Positions 1 through 11,348 of a DNA stretch of 64,000 bases are shown piece by piece. This DNA comes from Antarcticirhabdus aurantiaca (lineage in GTDB: Bacteria; Pseudomonadota; Alphaproteobacteria; Rhizobiales; Rhizobiaceae). The notes beneath the pieces are model-generated. The model saw only the letters and a program-made list of their open reading frames with translations, did not search any database and was not told where the DNA came from. The stretch spans positions 62,001-126,000 of the forward strand of contig NZ_VTOM01000009.1 of assembly GCF_009765365.1 (NCBI RefSeq), given 5' to 3'. Numbering within the stretch: position 1 is the first letter of the stretch; each line of letters starts with the position of its first letter. The position numbers and the translations under genes were made by a program.

Positions 1-3000
1 GGAACCGTTCGCGCTCGTGTTCGGCGCGAGGGACGGCGTCTGGCTGTTGACGCCGCTGGCGACCAGCGAGCCGAATTCGAAGTGCTCGGAGATGCCGATC
101 TCGTGGGCGGCGACGAAGCCGAGCGGGTTGTCGCAGCCCGCCACGAAGGTCTTCATGTCCGTCCAGAAGGGTTCCGTTTCGTAGCCGCCGAACGACCAGC
201 CCGGGAACTCGCCGGGCCGTCCGCTGCGGGCGAAGGGCGATTCGAGGCAGGCGCTACTGCGCGAGCGCGGGCCGCTCCGCCCCGGCTCGTGGCGCTCCGC
301 CGGGAAGGGCTGGTCGACGTTGCGCCGGATGGTGCGCCCTTCGACCGTGAAGATGTGCTGGACCTCCTGCGCACCCTGGACCAGGCGGACGACGAGGCGC
401 TCGCCGGACAGGGCCTCGAGAACGGGCGTGCAGGGATCGCCGTGCAGGTCCGAGCGGAAGATGTTGGCCATGTCGCCCGCCTCGCCGCCGCGCTGGCGCA
501 CGATGCTGCGGTGGTCGGTCGCGGACAGGCGCGGCGCGCCGGCCGGCGCGCAGGGGCTCGCGGCGAAGGGCGGCGGCAGGCCGTTCCGGTCGCCTCCCAC
601 GCGAAGCGGGATCGGCTCGCCGCGATAATTGACGAGATAGGGATCGTGGTGATCTGCGGAGATCGCCTCGGGGCGGGCCGGCGGCGCGATCGGGCGGCCG
701 TGCTCGCGCCGGATTTCTCGGCGGCGCTCGGCGAGTTCGGCGACGCGGGCCTCGCTCGACGACAGCGGGGTTCCCTGCAGCGCCAGATCGAGGGCCGGCG
801 CCGCCTCGCCGTTGACGACGTCGTCCGGCGAAGGCGAGGTCGCGGGATCGATGGCCTCGGCCACCAGCCGGTCGAGGCCGCGGAGATCGTCGGCTGGCTG
901 CGGCACCGGCAAGGATGCATCGGCCTCGCGCCTGCCGTCGTAGAGAAGCGCGAAGTCGGCGATCGCCAGAGCATATTCGCGGGCATCGACCTGCAGGGGA
1001 TCGCCGGCGACCTGATTGGCCGGGTCGCCGAGCCTCGGCCGGTCCCCAGGCTGCTCCAGCGCGTTGTCCTTGTAGGTGAAGACGTTGGCCCGCGCGCCGA
1101 CGAGGCGTTCGGACGCTTCAGTGCCGAGCGTCGGCACCAAGGGCATCGCGTTCTGGGCCGTCGCCGGACCGGCGACGCAGAGCTCGGGCGACGCGGCATC
1201 CTCGCCCGGTCGCGGCAGGGGGCAGACGACGTGCGTCGACGGCTCGATCAGGAGCGCGGAGTAGAAGCCGTGCTGCTGGATGTTGGAGGGACCGAAGTGG
1301 TCGTGCGTGAAGACGGTGCGCAAGGTGCGGTCGGCGACCTGCGCGCCCTCGCCCGCACGCGCGACGAGCCCCTCGTAGCTGAGGATCGGGTCGGCGAACC
1401 AGCGCTGCACGGTGGTCTGGAAATACTGGATGTTCTCCGGCAGGAGACGGTCCAGGGTGGCGACCGTCTCGATCATCTGGGCGGCGCATTGAGCGTCGGT
1501 GCGCTCGGCGACGTCGTCGATGGAGGACGGGTCCTCCCCGGCCCGCTTCGTCGCCCGGCTGCGCGAGTGGCAGATCCGCGCCAGGACCTCCTGCGGCGAG
1601 AAGGTGCCGTCCTCGTAGTTGTAGCCGTTGCCCGAGCCGTCCGACGAGGTGACGTCGAACTTCACGAGGTGGATGTGCTGGCCGATCGTGTCGGTCGGCA
1701 CCTTCATCTGGAAGTCGTCGAGCTTCAGCGCCTTGGCCGTCTCGTTGGTGTGCTGGAGCTCGATGCACTCGCCGGAAAAGGCGCGGAAGTAGAAGGGCTC
1801 GGCGGTGGCGGTGGCGCGTCCCTTGATGGCGCCCGCTTGCGAGGACAGGACGTTGATCCGGCCCTGCGGATCGTGCCAGCCGGCGCGGTTGACCACGAGA
1901 TCGACGTCCACGGCCGAGACCTGGAAGCGGCGGAATCCCAGAAGACCCGGATCGGGCACCATCCTGATCCCGGCCGCGCGCAGCGGATCGGCGATTTCGG
2001 CGAAGGCTTGCGGATCTCGGGCCCATGACCCCGTCGCCGCGTCGAAGCGGCGGAAGGGATAGCCCGCCATCACGCTCGGCGCGCCGCACGGATCGGCGAA
2101 GGGCGCACCGGGCGCGGGCGGCGCGCCGTTCACCGGAAAGAAGGCGCGGATCGGCGGCACCGCGGCCGGGCTCGGGCTGGGCTGTAGAGGCGGAGGGGCC
2201 GCGGCCGCGACGGGCACGGGCATCGCCGCCAGACGGCCGGCGGCCGGAACCTCGTAGGCGCCGGCGTCGGCACCGGGCGCGGCGACGACCTCGCCGTGCG
2301 CATCGCGCAGTTTCACTCCTGCGCCGTCGTGATGGAAGCGCATGGCGGACTGTTCGAGCCGGGTGCCGTCATGAGGCAGAAGCTCCAGTCGCAGGTCGCC
2401 GAACTCCGAGGTCATGTCGCCCAGCGCCAGCATGCGCTCGATCGGCACCACAGGGTCTTCGCCGGCCTCGAAGCGCTCGCGCTGCTCGTCGGTCGCGGCG
2501 CCCGAGAGGGATCGCCCGGCCGTCACCACGTGGCGCGGAAGCCCGCCGTCGAGGCGCGGTCGGCCGAGCGCCGCGGCGAGGTCCGGCTTCAGCGCGTTCG
2601 CCGCCTCGGCCATGTCGAGTGGCGGCTGCGGCGTGCGATGGCCGGGCACGCCGGGAATATAGAACGGGTAGCCCGGCATGGCCGTGCCGGCGCCCTCGGT
2701 GTCGGCATAGGTCGGCAGGAGCGGCAGGCCGTTCGCGGGCAGCGGCACGAGCCCGGGGATCGGCGTTCCCGAGTCCTGCCGGGCGGCGCCGGGCTCGCGC
2801 CACTCTCCCTGCGGGCCGACGCTGCCCTCCCGCCGCGGCGGCGTCGCGCCCGCCAGGATCTCCGCCTGCGTCTGCTTCCCCCGCGGCTCGACGGAGAGCG
2901 AGGGCTCGACCTGCCCGTCCGGCAGGAGGCGCGTGCCGTCCTCCAGAACGTCGTGGACGCGCCAGAGCGCCCACATGCCTTGCGCGAAATGCGGGTAGAG

Positions 3001-4827
3001 GTGGCAATGGAAGATCGCGTCGCCCGGCGTGCGATTGCGGTTTCCCGTTCCGAGCGAGGCCCAGTAGCCCTTCGGCTCGGGAAGGCTGCCGTCCGGTTGG
3101 CGCGGCGCGAAGCGGTCGAGCCCGCCCTGGTAGATCCGGTAGGTCAGGCCCTGCTGCGGGCCGATGGTCTGGCTGTCGAGATAGGCGCCGCGGCCGGAGT
3201 CGTTGCCCGCGAACCATTGATGGCTGTGCAGGTGGAAGACGTGGGTTTCCTTGCCGGCGTGGAGGTTGCGGAAGACGACCTTGTCGTTGAGGTAGGAGTG
3301 ATGGACGTTCGAGGGATCGTCGGGAAAGACTTCGAGAAGCGCCGGGTCGCCGTTCGCCCAGCTTTCCAGGAAGAACTCCTCGTAGAGGCACTCGGCGCAC
3401 TGCCCGGCGGGGCCGATGCCGAGCCGGTTGGCGAGCACGGCCGCGCCGACCCCGCTCGAGCCGTAGTTGATCGCGAAGCCGTCGCGCACGCCGGCGAGCT
3501 GGCCGTAGCGGCCGAGCGCCTTCAGGTCGTCGGCGTAGAAGGTCTTCAGCTCGTCGTGAAAGATGACGGTGAATTCGCGAAACGGCGCGGCCGCCTCGCG
3601 CGCCAGACGCCGTTCGCGCAGGCTCGCTTCCGTCCTGGCCACGGGCAGCGGCTCGGCCTCCGCCTCCGGGACGACGACGGCGTTGAGGTCGGAATGGACG
3701 ATCTCGAAGACCGGCGCCGCTGCGCCGTCCACGATGCAGGGCCGCAGCATGGCGAGAACCGGAACGTCCCGCACGCCGCAGTCGAAGCCCTGGCCGACGC
3801 GCGCCGCGTCGCCGCCGTCGGGCACCGCCGCGAAGTAGTCGACCGTGCCTTGCCGCGCGTGGCGCACCGGCCCTTCCGATTTCGGCCAGACGCGGTCGAA
3901 GGCGGCGCGCGAAACCTGGCTGCGGAAGGCCTGGCTTCCAGCCGGCTCGATGATGAGCGCGCCGAAGAGGCCGTGGATCAGCGAGCCGCCGTCCGCCTCA
4001 CCGCCGGCCGGCGCGGCATAGCTCGACACGAGATGCGTGCCTTCGGACGGCAGGCGCCAGCGGCAGGTGAAGCTCGCGCCGGGCGCCACCGCACCGGTGC
4101 CGATGCAGGCCGGATGGATCCCGCTTCCGGCAGGCACCGGCTCGAGGCCGGGAATGACGAAGGACAGGGTGCGCGTCAGCGGCCAATCCGTCCCGTAGCC
4201 GTTGGCGGCAACGGCCTCGTCGCCGTCCGCCTCGACCGCCCGGCACTGCTCCGCGAAGGCGGCGCCCACCTCGTCGCGAAGGGCGACGGAGCTTGCGCCC
4301 GCGTCCTCGCAGAAACCGGGCCCGGGCTCGGCGACAGTCGCCGAGGGCGGCAGCGCGGCATTCGACAATCCCGGCTGGTCGGGCCGCAGGAGGTTGGTGA
4401 CCGTCACTTCGAGCGTGTCGCCGACGTTGGCGCGCAGGACCAGCGGCCGCGGCCGCAGGCAGTCGCGAAGCAGGACCTCGCCGGGTTCGAGCGGCCCGGT
4501 ACCGCTTTCGGCGCCGCTCATCTCGCCGCACGCCTCGGCGTTCGGCCCCTCTCCGCTTCCGGCATCGAGGGCCGACACGTCGCGCTCAAGCGCGAAGATC
4601 ATGCCGTAGGGATTGAAGGAGCCGAAGCGGTTGTAGACGATGAGATGGTCGAGGGCGACGACGTCGGCGTGGACGATGCGGCCCGCCTCCTGAGCATTGG
4701 CCTCGCTGGCTGCAAGGCCGCCGCTTGCCGCGAGCAGAAGCGTGGAGAGCGCGACGGCGATCCGCGGCGGATGCGCCGCGCCGGATCGGCGCCGCTGCGA
4801 CAGAGCGAGACGAACAACGTCGAGCAT
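1..4827 (-). CDS. MofA-like giant multicopper oxidase (3' end outside window)
   Basis: Secreted multicopper oxidase, at least 1609 residues with no stop before the window edge. It starts at ATG 4827 and opens with a signal peptide (hydrophobic core about residues 23-40, likely cleavage after ANA at 45). Copper motifs are spread widely: HGLFGALIIEP near residue 285, HLHSHQWF near 532, the type-1 motif HCHLYPHFAQGM at 607-617 (Cys608, His612, Met617 as likely T1 ligands), a second set HDHFGPSNIQQHG from His1175, and a late HEIGISEHFEF. This size and spacing is known for MofA/McoA-type oxidases linked to Mn(II) oxidation; the substrate here is inferred. The ribosome site is weak. It is divergent from the metzincin gene at 5134. 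Other metal or phenol oxidation is possible. Confidence 0.85.
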   Translation of the reverse strand, partial: MLDVVRLALSQRRRSGAAHPPRIAVALSTLLLAASGGLAASEANAQEAGRIVHADVVALDHLIVYNRFGSFNPYGMIFALERDVSALDAGSGEGPNAEACGEMSGAESGTGPLEPGEVLLRDCLRPRPLVLRANVGDTLEVTVTNLLRPDQPGLSNAALPPSATVAEPGPGFCEDAGASSVALRDEVGAAFAEQCRAVEADGDEAVAANGYGTDWPLTRTLSFVIPGLEPVPAGSGIHPACIGTGAVAPGASFTCRWRLPSEGTHLVSSYAAPAGGEADGGSLIHGLFGALIIEPAGSQAFRSQVSRAAFDRVWPKSEGPVRHARQGTVDYFAAVPDGGDAARVGQGFDCGVRDVPVLAMLRPCIVDGAAAPVFEIVHSDLNAVVVPEAEAEPLPVARTEASLRERRLAREAAAPFREFTVIFHDELKTFYADDLKALGRYGQLAGVRDGFAINYGSSGVGAAVLANRLGIGPAGQCAECLYEEFFLESWANGDPALLEVFPDDPSNVHHSYLNDKVVFRNLHAGKETHVFHLHSHQWFAGNDSGRGAYLDSQTIGPQQGLTYRIYQGGLDRFAPRQPDGSLPEPKGYWASLGTGNRNRTPGDAIFHCHLYPHFAQGMWALWRVHDVLEDGTRLLPDGQVEPSLSVEPRGKQTQAEILAGATPPRREGSVGPQGEWREPGAARQDSGTPIPGLVPLPANGLPLLPTYADTEGAGTAMPGYPFYIPGVPGHRTPQPPLDMAEAANALKPDLAAALGRPRLDGGLPRHVVTAGRSLSGAATDEQRERFEAGEDPVVPIERMLALGDMTSEFGDLRLELLPHDGTRLEQSAMRFHHDGAGVKLRDAHGEVVAAPGADAGAYEVPAAGRLAAMPVPVAAAAPPPLQPSPSPAAVPPIRAFFPVNGAPPAPGAPFADPCGAPSVMAGYPFRRFDAATGSWARDPQAFAEIADPLRAAGIRMVPDPGLLGFRRFQVSAVDVDLVVNRAGWHDPQGRINVLSSQAGAIKGRATATAEPFYFRAFSGECIELQHTNETAKALKLDDFQMKVPTDTIGQHIHLVKFDVTSSDGSGNGYNYEDGTFSPQEVLARICHSRSRATKRAGEDPSSIDDVAERTDAQCAAQMIETVATLDRLLPENIQYFQTTVQRWFADPILSYEGLVARAGEGAQVADRTLRTVFTHDHFGPSNIQQHGFYSALLIEPSTHVVCPLPRPGEDAASPELCVAGPATAQNAMPLVPTLGTEASERLVGARANVFTYKDNALEQPGDRPRLGDPANQVAGDPLQVDAREYALAIADFALLYDGRREADASLPVPQPADDLRGLDRLVAEAIDPATSPSPDDVVNGEAAPALDLALQGTPLSSSEARVAELAERRREIRREHGRPIAPPARPEAISADHHDPYLVNYRGEPIPLRVGGDRNGLPPPFAASPCAPAGAPRLSATDHRSIVRQRGGEAGDMANIFRSDLHGDPCTPVLEALSGERLVVRLVQGAQEVQHIFTVEGRTIRRNVDQPFPAERHEPGRSGPRSRSSACLESPFARSGRPGEFPGWSFGGYETEPFWTDMKTFVAGCDNPLGFVAAHEIGISEHFEFGSLVASGVNSQTPSLAPNTSANGS

Positions 4828-5133
4828 GGGCCCACACCCCGGAGATCATGCGTGCCATGCGTTGTCCGCCCTTTGCCGAGGCGGCGCACAAGCTTCACGC
4901 ACTGGACGACGTTAGGGAAGGCAAGTCCTTGATACTCGAGCAGATCGCGGAACATCGACGCGATCCCGATCATGCTCGCAACCGGCACTCAGGCTCTGAC
5001 AGCAATGCCCCGAGACGCGGACACGATACACCCGCTCGGGTACGATCTACCTGCTGCCGATGCATACTATACATAGAACTTATTTGGCATCAACATGCGC
5101 AGCGAGCATCGGCAGTCGATCGGAGGCCGAAGG
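4828..5133. promoter_or_regulatory. Divergent intergenic region between oxidase and metzincin genes
   Basis: About 306 bases separating two divergently transcribed genes, so it must hold at least the promoter of each. The stretch near 5062-5090 is AT-rich for this genome and could carry the rightward -10 region, but I see no convincing -35/-10 pair. No gene or clear operator is visible. Confidence 0.4.
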
Positions 5134-6903
5134 ATGGGCATTCTGGCAAGCGGACGCTATCGAGGTCAGCTCGATGGCGGGCAAACCATGATCCTGCGCT
5201 GCGAGCGAAATGCGGCGGGCGGCGGGCTGATGCGGATCAGCGGCGACGTCGTGGAGCCCGACGGAGCGATCTCCTCCTTCGTTTCGGATCCGCCCGGCAC
5301 GGCCGGCTTTCCCGCCGAGGGAGCCGACGGCTTTCTGCGGTTCTCCGCCGAAACGGTGAGCCGGACCGGCGCGAACGCTTTCCGCGTCACGCTCGATCTG
5401 CTGCCGGGCGAAGCCGGGCGGGTCGACGTCAGGCTGGTCCATCCCTTCGCCGCGCTGAACGGGAGCCTGTCCTTCGTCGACACCCTGTTTCGCAGCCTCG
5501 TCCTGCGCGTCGACGTCTGGCCCGGCGTGGTGCCGCGCGAGCCGGTCGACGACAGTTCCGAGGCCGGGCGCCAGATCGTGTCGGCCCTCGCCGCCGCCGG
5601 CATTGCGGCGGCGATCGAGACCGGGGTCGCGCCCGACCCGACGGCGACGCCGCGACGGATCGAGTTCCGCGACCTTCATGCCTGGCTGCGCGATCTCCAG
5701 CCGCCGCCTCTCGGCGACGGCGACTTTTTCGTCAGCATGCTACTCGGCAGCAGCCTGGCTGGGGGCACCGGCAAGCATACGCAGGGCATGATGTACGAGA
5801 CCTTCGGCGAACGGGCTCGCCAGGGCGTCGCGGTCTTCCTCGACCACGCGGCCTTCGCCACGCCAAACGACGAGGTCTGGCGCCGCGAGCTCGTCTTCTC
5901 CGTGCTGCACGAGATCGGACACGCCCTGAACCTGCCGCATGCCTGGCTCGCCGAGCCGCCGGGGCCGTCCGCCTTGTCCTGGATGACCTATCCCGACCGG
6001 TATCCCGGCGGCACCGATCCCTTCTGGACGGCCTTCGAGCCGGGCTGCTTCGGCGAGACGGAACTGCCCTATCTGCGCCACGCCTATCACTGCGACATCG
6101 CGCCGGGGCAGAGCCACTTCGACGAGCGCGCCTGGCCCAGCTTCGTGCGGGGCGGCGGCAGCGACCGGACAAGCGGGCGTCGGGCATCCGCCGCCGACCT
6201 CGCGATCGCGCCGCTGAAGCCGCATTACGCTCTCGGCGAGCCGATCTTCCTGCGTGCCGAGATCCGGAACACGGGCGCGCGGCGGCTGTCCTTCGTCGAC
6301 GCGCTCGACCCGAGCGACGGGTGGCTCGACGTCGCCGTCACGACGCCGGACGGGAGCCGGCGCAGCTTCGTTCCACCGGCTCGCCTGTGTCAGACGCCCC
6401 GCCGCCGGCGCCTGGAGCCCGATGCCCACAAGGCGTTCGACGGCATCCTCCTCAGCTTCTCGCAGGACGGGCCGCTGTTCGAGGAACCGGGCCTCTATCG
6501 GGTCGAGGCGCGGTTCGAGGGGTTGCAGGCCGGCCCGCTTCTCGCCGCCACCGAGATCCGCATCCTGTATCCGACGCGAGAGGAGGAGCTGTTCGCGCGA
6601 GCGCTGTTCGCCGACGCCGCTCTGTGCCGTGCCATCTGGCTGCGCCATCCCCTGTCCGAGAAGCAGGCCTGGGCCGACATGATGGACAAGCACGCCCATC
6701 TTCTTCCGACGGACGCGGGCAACACCACGAGCGCCTACCTGCACTACGTCGCGGCCCAGGGCTGGCTGAAGCCGCACCGCGACAGCGTCGACGGCCGGGA
6801 TTGCGGCACCAACCGCCGCAAGGCCAAGGCGCACCTGCAGGCTGTCGTGCCGACGCACCTTCCGGCAGGCGTCGGCCGACTGCGAGCGCTGCTCGTGCGG
6901 TGA
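5134..6903 (+). CDS. Metzincin-type zinc metalloprotease-like protein
   Basis: Predicted 589-residue protein of unassigned family. The zinc motif HEIGHALNLPH (His259, Glu260, His263, His269) is followed by a Met-turn candidate (SWMTYP, Met284), the pattern of metzincin proteases, with Asn in place of the usual Gly at the eighth motif position. The N-terminal 130 residues and the region after 350 look beta-rich and may be accessory domains. I see no signal peptide. ATG 5134 is preferred over an in-frame ATG 39 bases upstream because GGAGG at 5122-5126 is ideally spaced for it. It is divergent from the multicopper oxidase. Substrate and localisation are unknown. Confidence 0.75.
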   Translation: MGILASGRYRGQLDGGQTMILRCERNAAGGGLMRISGDVVEPDGAISSFVSDPPGTAGFPAEGADGFLRFSAETVSRTGANAFRVTLDLLPGEAGRVDVRLVHPFAALNGSLSFVDTLFRSLVLRVDVWPGVVPREPVDDSSEAGRQIVSALAAAGIAAAIETGVAPDPTATPRRIEFRDLHAWLRDLQPPPLGDGDFFVSMLLGSSLAGGTGKHTQGMMYETFGERARQGVAVFLDHAAFATPNDEVWRRELVFSVLHEIGHALNLPHAWLAEPPGPSALSWMTYPDRYPGGTDPFWTAFEPGCFGETELPYLRHAYHCDIAPGQSHFDERAWPSFVRGGGSDRTSGRRASAADLAIAPLKPHYALGEPIFLRAEIRNTGARRLSFVDALDPSDGWLDVAVTTPDGSRRSFVPPARLCQTPRRRRLEPDAHKAFDGILLSFSQDGPLFEEPGLYRVEARFEGLQAGPLLAATEIRILYPTREEELFARALFADAALCRAIWLRHPLSEKQAWADMMDKHAHLLPTDAGNTTSAYLHYVAAQGWLKPHRDSVDGRDCGTNRRKAKAHLQAVVPTHLPAGVGRLRALLVR

Positions 6904-7024
6904 ACGGGACGCCTCAACGGCCGAGGTGACAGCAGGCCGGCGCGAGCGCGTTCCGGAGGTCCGGAAGATCGCCGGCTGCCTCTTGAGCCGATCCGCCGCG
7001 ACCAGATCGAGCGCTGCGTCCAGT

Positions 7025-7623
7025 TCAGATCCATCGCCGCACGGCGTGCTTGTAGTCGCGGTAGGCCTGGCCGAAGGCGCCTTCGAGAAACCCCTCCTCG
7101 TCGCGCACCTGCAGCTCGCAGGCGAGCCAGAAGGCGAGCGCGCAGGCGATCATCAGCGGCGACGGGACGGCGACCGCAAGTCCGGCCGCGATCGCCAGCA
7201 TCCCGAGAAAGGTCGGGTTGCGGGAGACCTCGAAGAGCCCCGTCGTCACCAGCCGGTCGGGCGCAATATCCGGCACACCGACGCGCCAGCGGCGCCCCAT
7301 ATGGCCCTGCGCGTAGACCGTCAGCCCCTGCCCCGCCAGCGCCACCACGATGCCGAGGAGCCGGAGACCCGATCCCTGGCCGTCGATCGGACGGAAGAGC
7401 ATCCCCGGCCCGCCCGTTGCGTGGGCCGCCGCAGCCAGGAGGCCGCCGACGACGGCAGTCCGAAACAGCACCTGAGCGAGACGCTGGCGACGCGTGTTGC
7501 CGAAGCTGTAGGCATTCCGGCCGATCGCGGCGGTGATGCGGCGCGTCGCGGCCATGAGCCAGAGACTAGTGGTTGCGAGGATTACCCAGGGCGCGTGGAG
7601 GAGGACGAGGTCGGTCGGGCCGG

Positions 7624-7627
<4 letters not shown>
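7025..7627 (-). CDS. ICMT/PEMT-like integral membrane methyltransferase
   Basis: A 200-residue polytopic membrane protein with four or five hydrophobic segments. The C-terminal half carries the pattern of isoprenylcysteine carboxyl methyltransferase-like enzymes: LVTTGLFEVSRNPTFLGM followed by helices and an E-E-x-F-L...F-G-x-x-Y-x-x-Y-K segment, which in this family binds SAM. Its ATG overlaps the stop of zntA (ATGA), so the two are translationally coupled and probably co-induced by metal. Small methyltransferases of this kind often sit beside metal-efflux genes, but their substrate is generally unknown. Confidence 0.8.
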
Positions 7628-9816
<2,189 letters not shown>

Positions 9817-9847
9817 GGGACAAGTCCTTGTTTGTCCCGTTCTCGCT

Positions 9848-9873
9848 ACATCCTCGAGCGACTAGAGGATCAA
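9848..9873 (-). promoter_or_regulatory. CadR/ZntR-type operator-promoter of zntA
   Basis: Read on the minus strand, a TTGATC -35 is followed by the dyad ATCCTC-N9-GAGGAT and TGT just before a weak -10, giving a spacer of about 19 bases. The layout matches the long-spacer promoters twisted open by MerR-family activators; compared by eye with known CadR/PbrR sites it shares TTGA, CCT, TAGT, GCT, AGG and TGT in register. It ends about 30 bases upstream of the zntA start. Confidence 0.8.
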
Positions 9874-9955
9874 GCGGAGATTTGATCACGGCTCCGTGAC
9901 CAGCTCACCCGGTCAGTTCGCCGCCACCTCGTCGGCGTGAACGAAGCAGCCGGCC

Positions 9956-10555
9956 TTATCGGACGCTGCCGACGAGAAGGTCGCGGACGTCTTCGATCGT
10001 CACCCACCGCCCGGCATGAGCCTCGGACTGGCGCTTCAGGTAGGTGTAGGGCGTCAGCTCCCAGGCGAGGACCCGATCCTCGAGGTTGTCGAGGATGAAG
10101 TCGCCCTGGTCGGTGCGCAGGGTCAGGACCGCGTGGCCGTCGCCGTTGCTCTGCCGAACGACGGTGATCAGGAGCGCCGAGGCCGGCACGCCCTCCGTCT
10201 CCAGGACGTGCTGCTTGAACAGGACGTAGTCCTCGCAGTCTCCCTCGCTCGTCGGATAGGACCAGAGTTCCGACACGCCATGCATCTCCTGATCGGTGCG
10301 CGGCTGGATGCGGACGTTCGCGAGATAGTTCACGCGCTGCACGGTCTGCCAGAGTTCGGGCGTCAGCTTCACGATTGCACGGACGGCATTGGGCGTGCAG
10401 GCAGCCGCTTCGCGGCGGCAGAAGTCGTGGTGGCCGATCGGCTGTGAGGCCGGCCCCGTCGTCGGCATCGGTCGTCCCGCCTGCGCCGAGGTAGCCGAAA
10501 TGACCCCCAGCGCCGTAAAGACCAGCGCAACCAAGGCACGACGAACCGCTCGCAT
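9956..10555 (-). CDS. BTLCP-type transglutaminase-like cysteine protease, secreted
   Basis: A 199-residue protein with an N-terminal signal peptide (ending near SAQA, residue 26). It belongs to the bacterial transglutaminase-like cysteine proteinase family: the catalytic Cys lies in SEGDCEDYVLFK, the His in GDGHAVLTLRT, and an Asp in FILDN. In other bacteria members of this family process large adhesins (LapG type) or have unknown roles; no LapA/LapD partner is visible in this window. It lies between zntA and its likely regulator but has no evident role in metal handling. Confidence 0.88.
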   Translation of the reverse strand: MRAVRRALVALVFTALGVISATSAQAGRPMPTTGPASQPIGHHDFCRREAAACTPNAVRAIVKLTPELWQTVQRVNYLANVRIQPRTDQEMHGVSELWSYPTSEGDCEDYVLFKQHVLETEGVPASALLITVVRQSNGDGHAVLTLRTDQGDFILDNLEDRVLAWELTPYTYLKRQSEAHAGRWVTIEDVRDLLVGSVR

Positions 10556-10834
10556 CCCCTGTCCCCCGCTCCGCCTCGTCCCCGTCCCGCCGCTCGGTGG
10601 CGGTGGTTAATGAAGACTTAACGCTGGTGCGCGGTCTCGGACAGGATGGTCTCGATGGTCGTGGTTAATACCCACAATCTTAGACGTCGCCGCGGCCACT
10701 CCGGCGGAGCGAGCCGCACATGGCCGCGTCGGGCGGCATCGTCGCCCCCGCCGCCAGCGCTTAGCGCATGCGGGTTGACGGGCCCGAGCCGGGTGGCCGA
10801 TGACGATGTCCAATCCAGCCTCGGGAGACGGGCG
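10556..10834. other. Intergenic region between BTLCP gene and merR-type gene
   Basis: About 280 bases between divergent genes. A TTGACG hexamer at 10775-10780 could be the -35 of the downstream regulator, and a short inverted repeat GTTAA-N7-TTAAC lies near 10606-10622. I see no second copy of the zntA operator here and no credible gene. Confidence 0.4.
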
Positions 10835-11257
10835 ATGACCCTCAGCGGCGTTGCGATCGGCGAAGCGTCGAAGGCCACCGGCATTAAGGTGCCGACGATC
10901 CGGTACTACGAGCAGATCGGGCTCCTGCCGGCGCCTCCCCGAACGGGCACGAACAGGCGCCTCTACAACGGCTCGGACCTGCGCCGGCTGCGCTTCATCC
11001 GCCACGCTCGCGAGTTGGGGTTCGAGATCGAGCCGATCCGCGAGCTGCTGGCGCTCGCCGGCGAGCCGGACCATCCCTGCGCCGACGCGGACCGCATCGC
11101 CCGCGCCCACCTCGCCGACATCGACCACAAGATCGCACGCCTGTCCGCGCTTCGAACGGAGGTGGCCAGGATGACGGAATGCCACCACGGCTCCGTCGCC
11201 GATTGCCGGGTCATCGAGGTGCTGGGCGACCATGGGCACTGCCTGACCGATCACTGA
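10835..11257 (+). CDS. MerR-family metal regulator (ZntR/CadR type)
   Basis: A 140-residue transcription activator. Residues 8-40 form the winged helix-turn-helix (ATGIKVPTIRYYEQIGLL), followed by the dimerisation helix and a metal loop. Cys82, Cys116, His117/118, Cys124 and Cys136 match the ligand pattern of zinc/cadmium/lead sensors such as ZntR (Cys79, Cys114/115, His119, Cys124). ATG 10835 is chosen because the HTH begins a few residues later and GGGAG precedes it; a longer frame reaching back to 10646 is Arg/Pro-rich and looks non-coding. The likely target is the operator about 1 kb away at 9848-9873. Confidence 0.9.
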   Translation: MTLSGVAIGEASKATGIKVPTIRYYEQIGLLPAPPRTGTNRRLYNGSDLRRLRFIRHARELGFEIEPIRELLALAGEPDHPCADADRIARAHLADIDHKIARLSALRTEVARMTECHHGSVADCRVIEVLGDHGHCLTDH

Positions 11258-11348
11258 CCGGCCGTCGTCTGGCCGGACGGCCGGTCAGGCGCTCGGCCGG
11301 GACGCGTCTCGGGCGGCTCTGCCCGGCGCGCTGGCGTTTGACGTTGCG

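Noticed and set aside
2296-4932. Long plus-strand open frame opposite the multicopper oxidase
   Set aside because: It is rich in Arg, Ala and His without domains and mirrors the codon pattern of the minus-strand gene, which has clear copper motifs. Long antisense frames are expected at this GC content.
9956-10555. BTLCP protease as the missing Anbu transglutaminase
   Set aside because: It belongs to a different transglutaminase-like family (secreted BTLCP/LapG type) and lies 12 kb away on the opposite strand.
10646-10834. N-terminal extension of the MerR-family regulator
   Set aside because: The extra 63 residues are Arg/Pro-rich and precede the family's normal N-terminus; a ribosome site supports ATG 10835.
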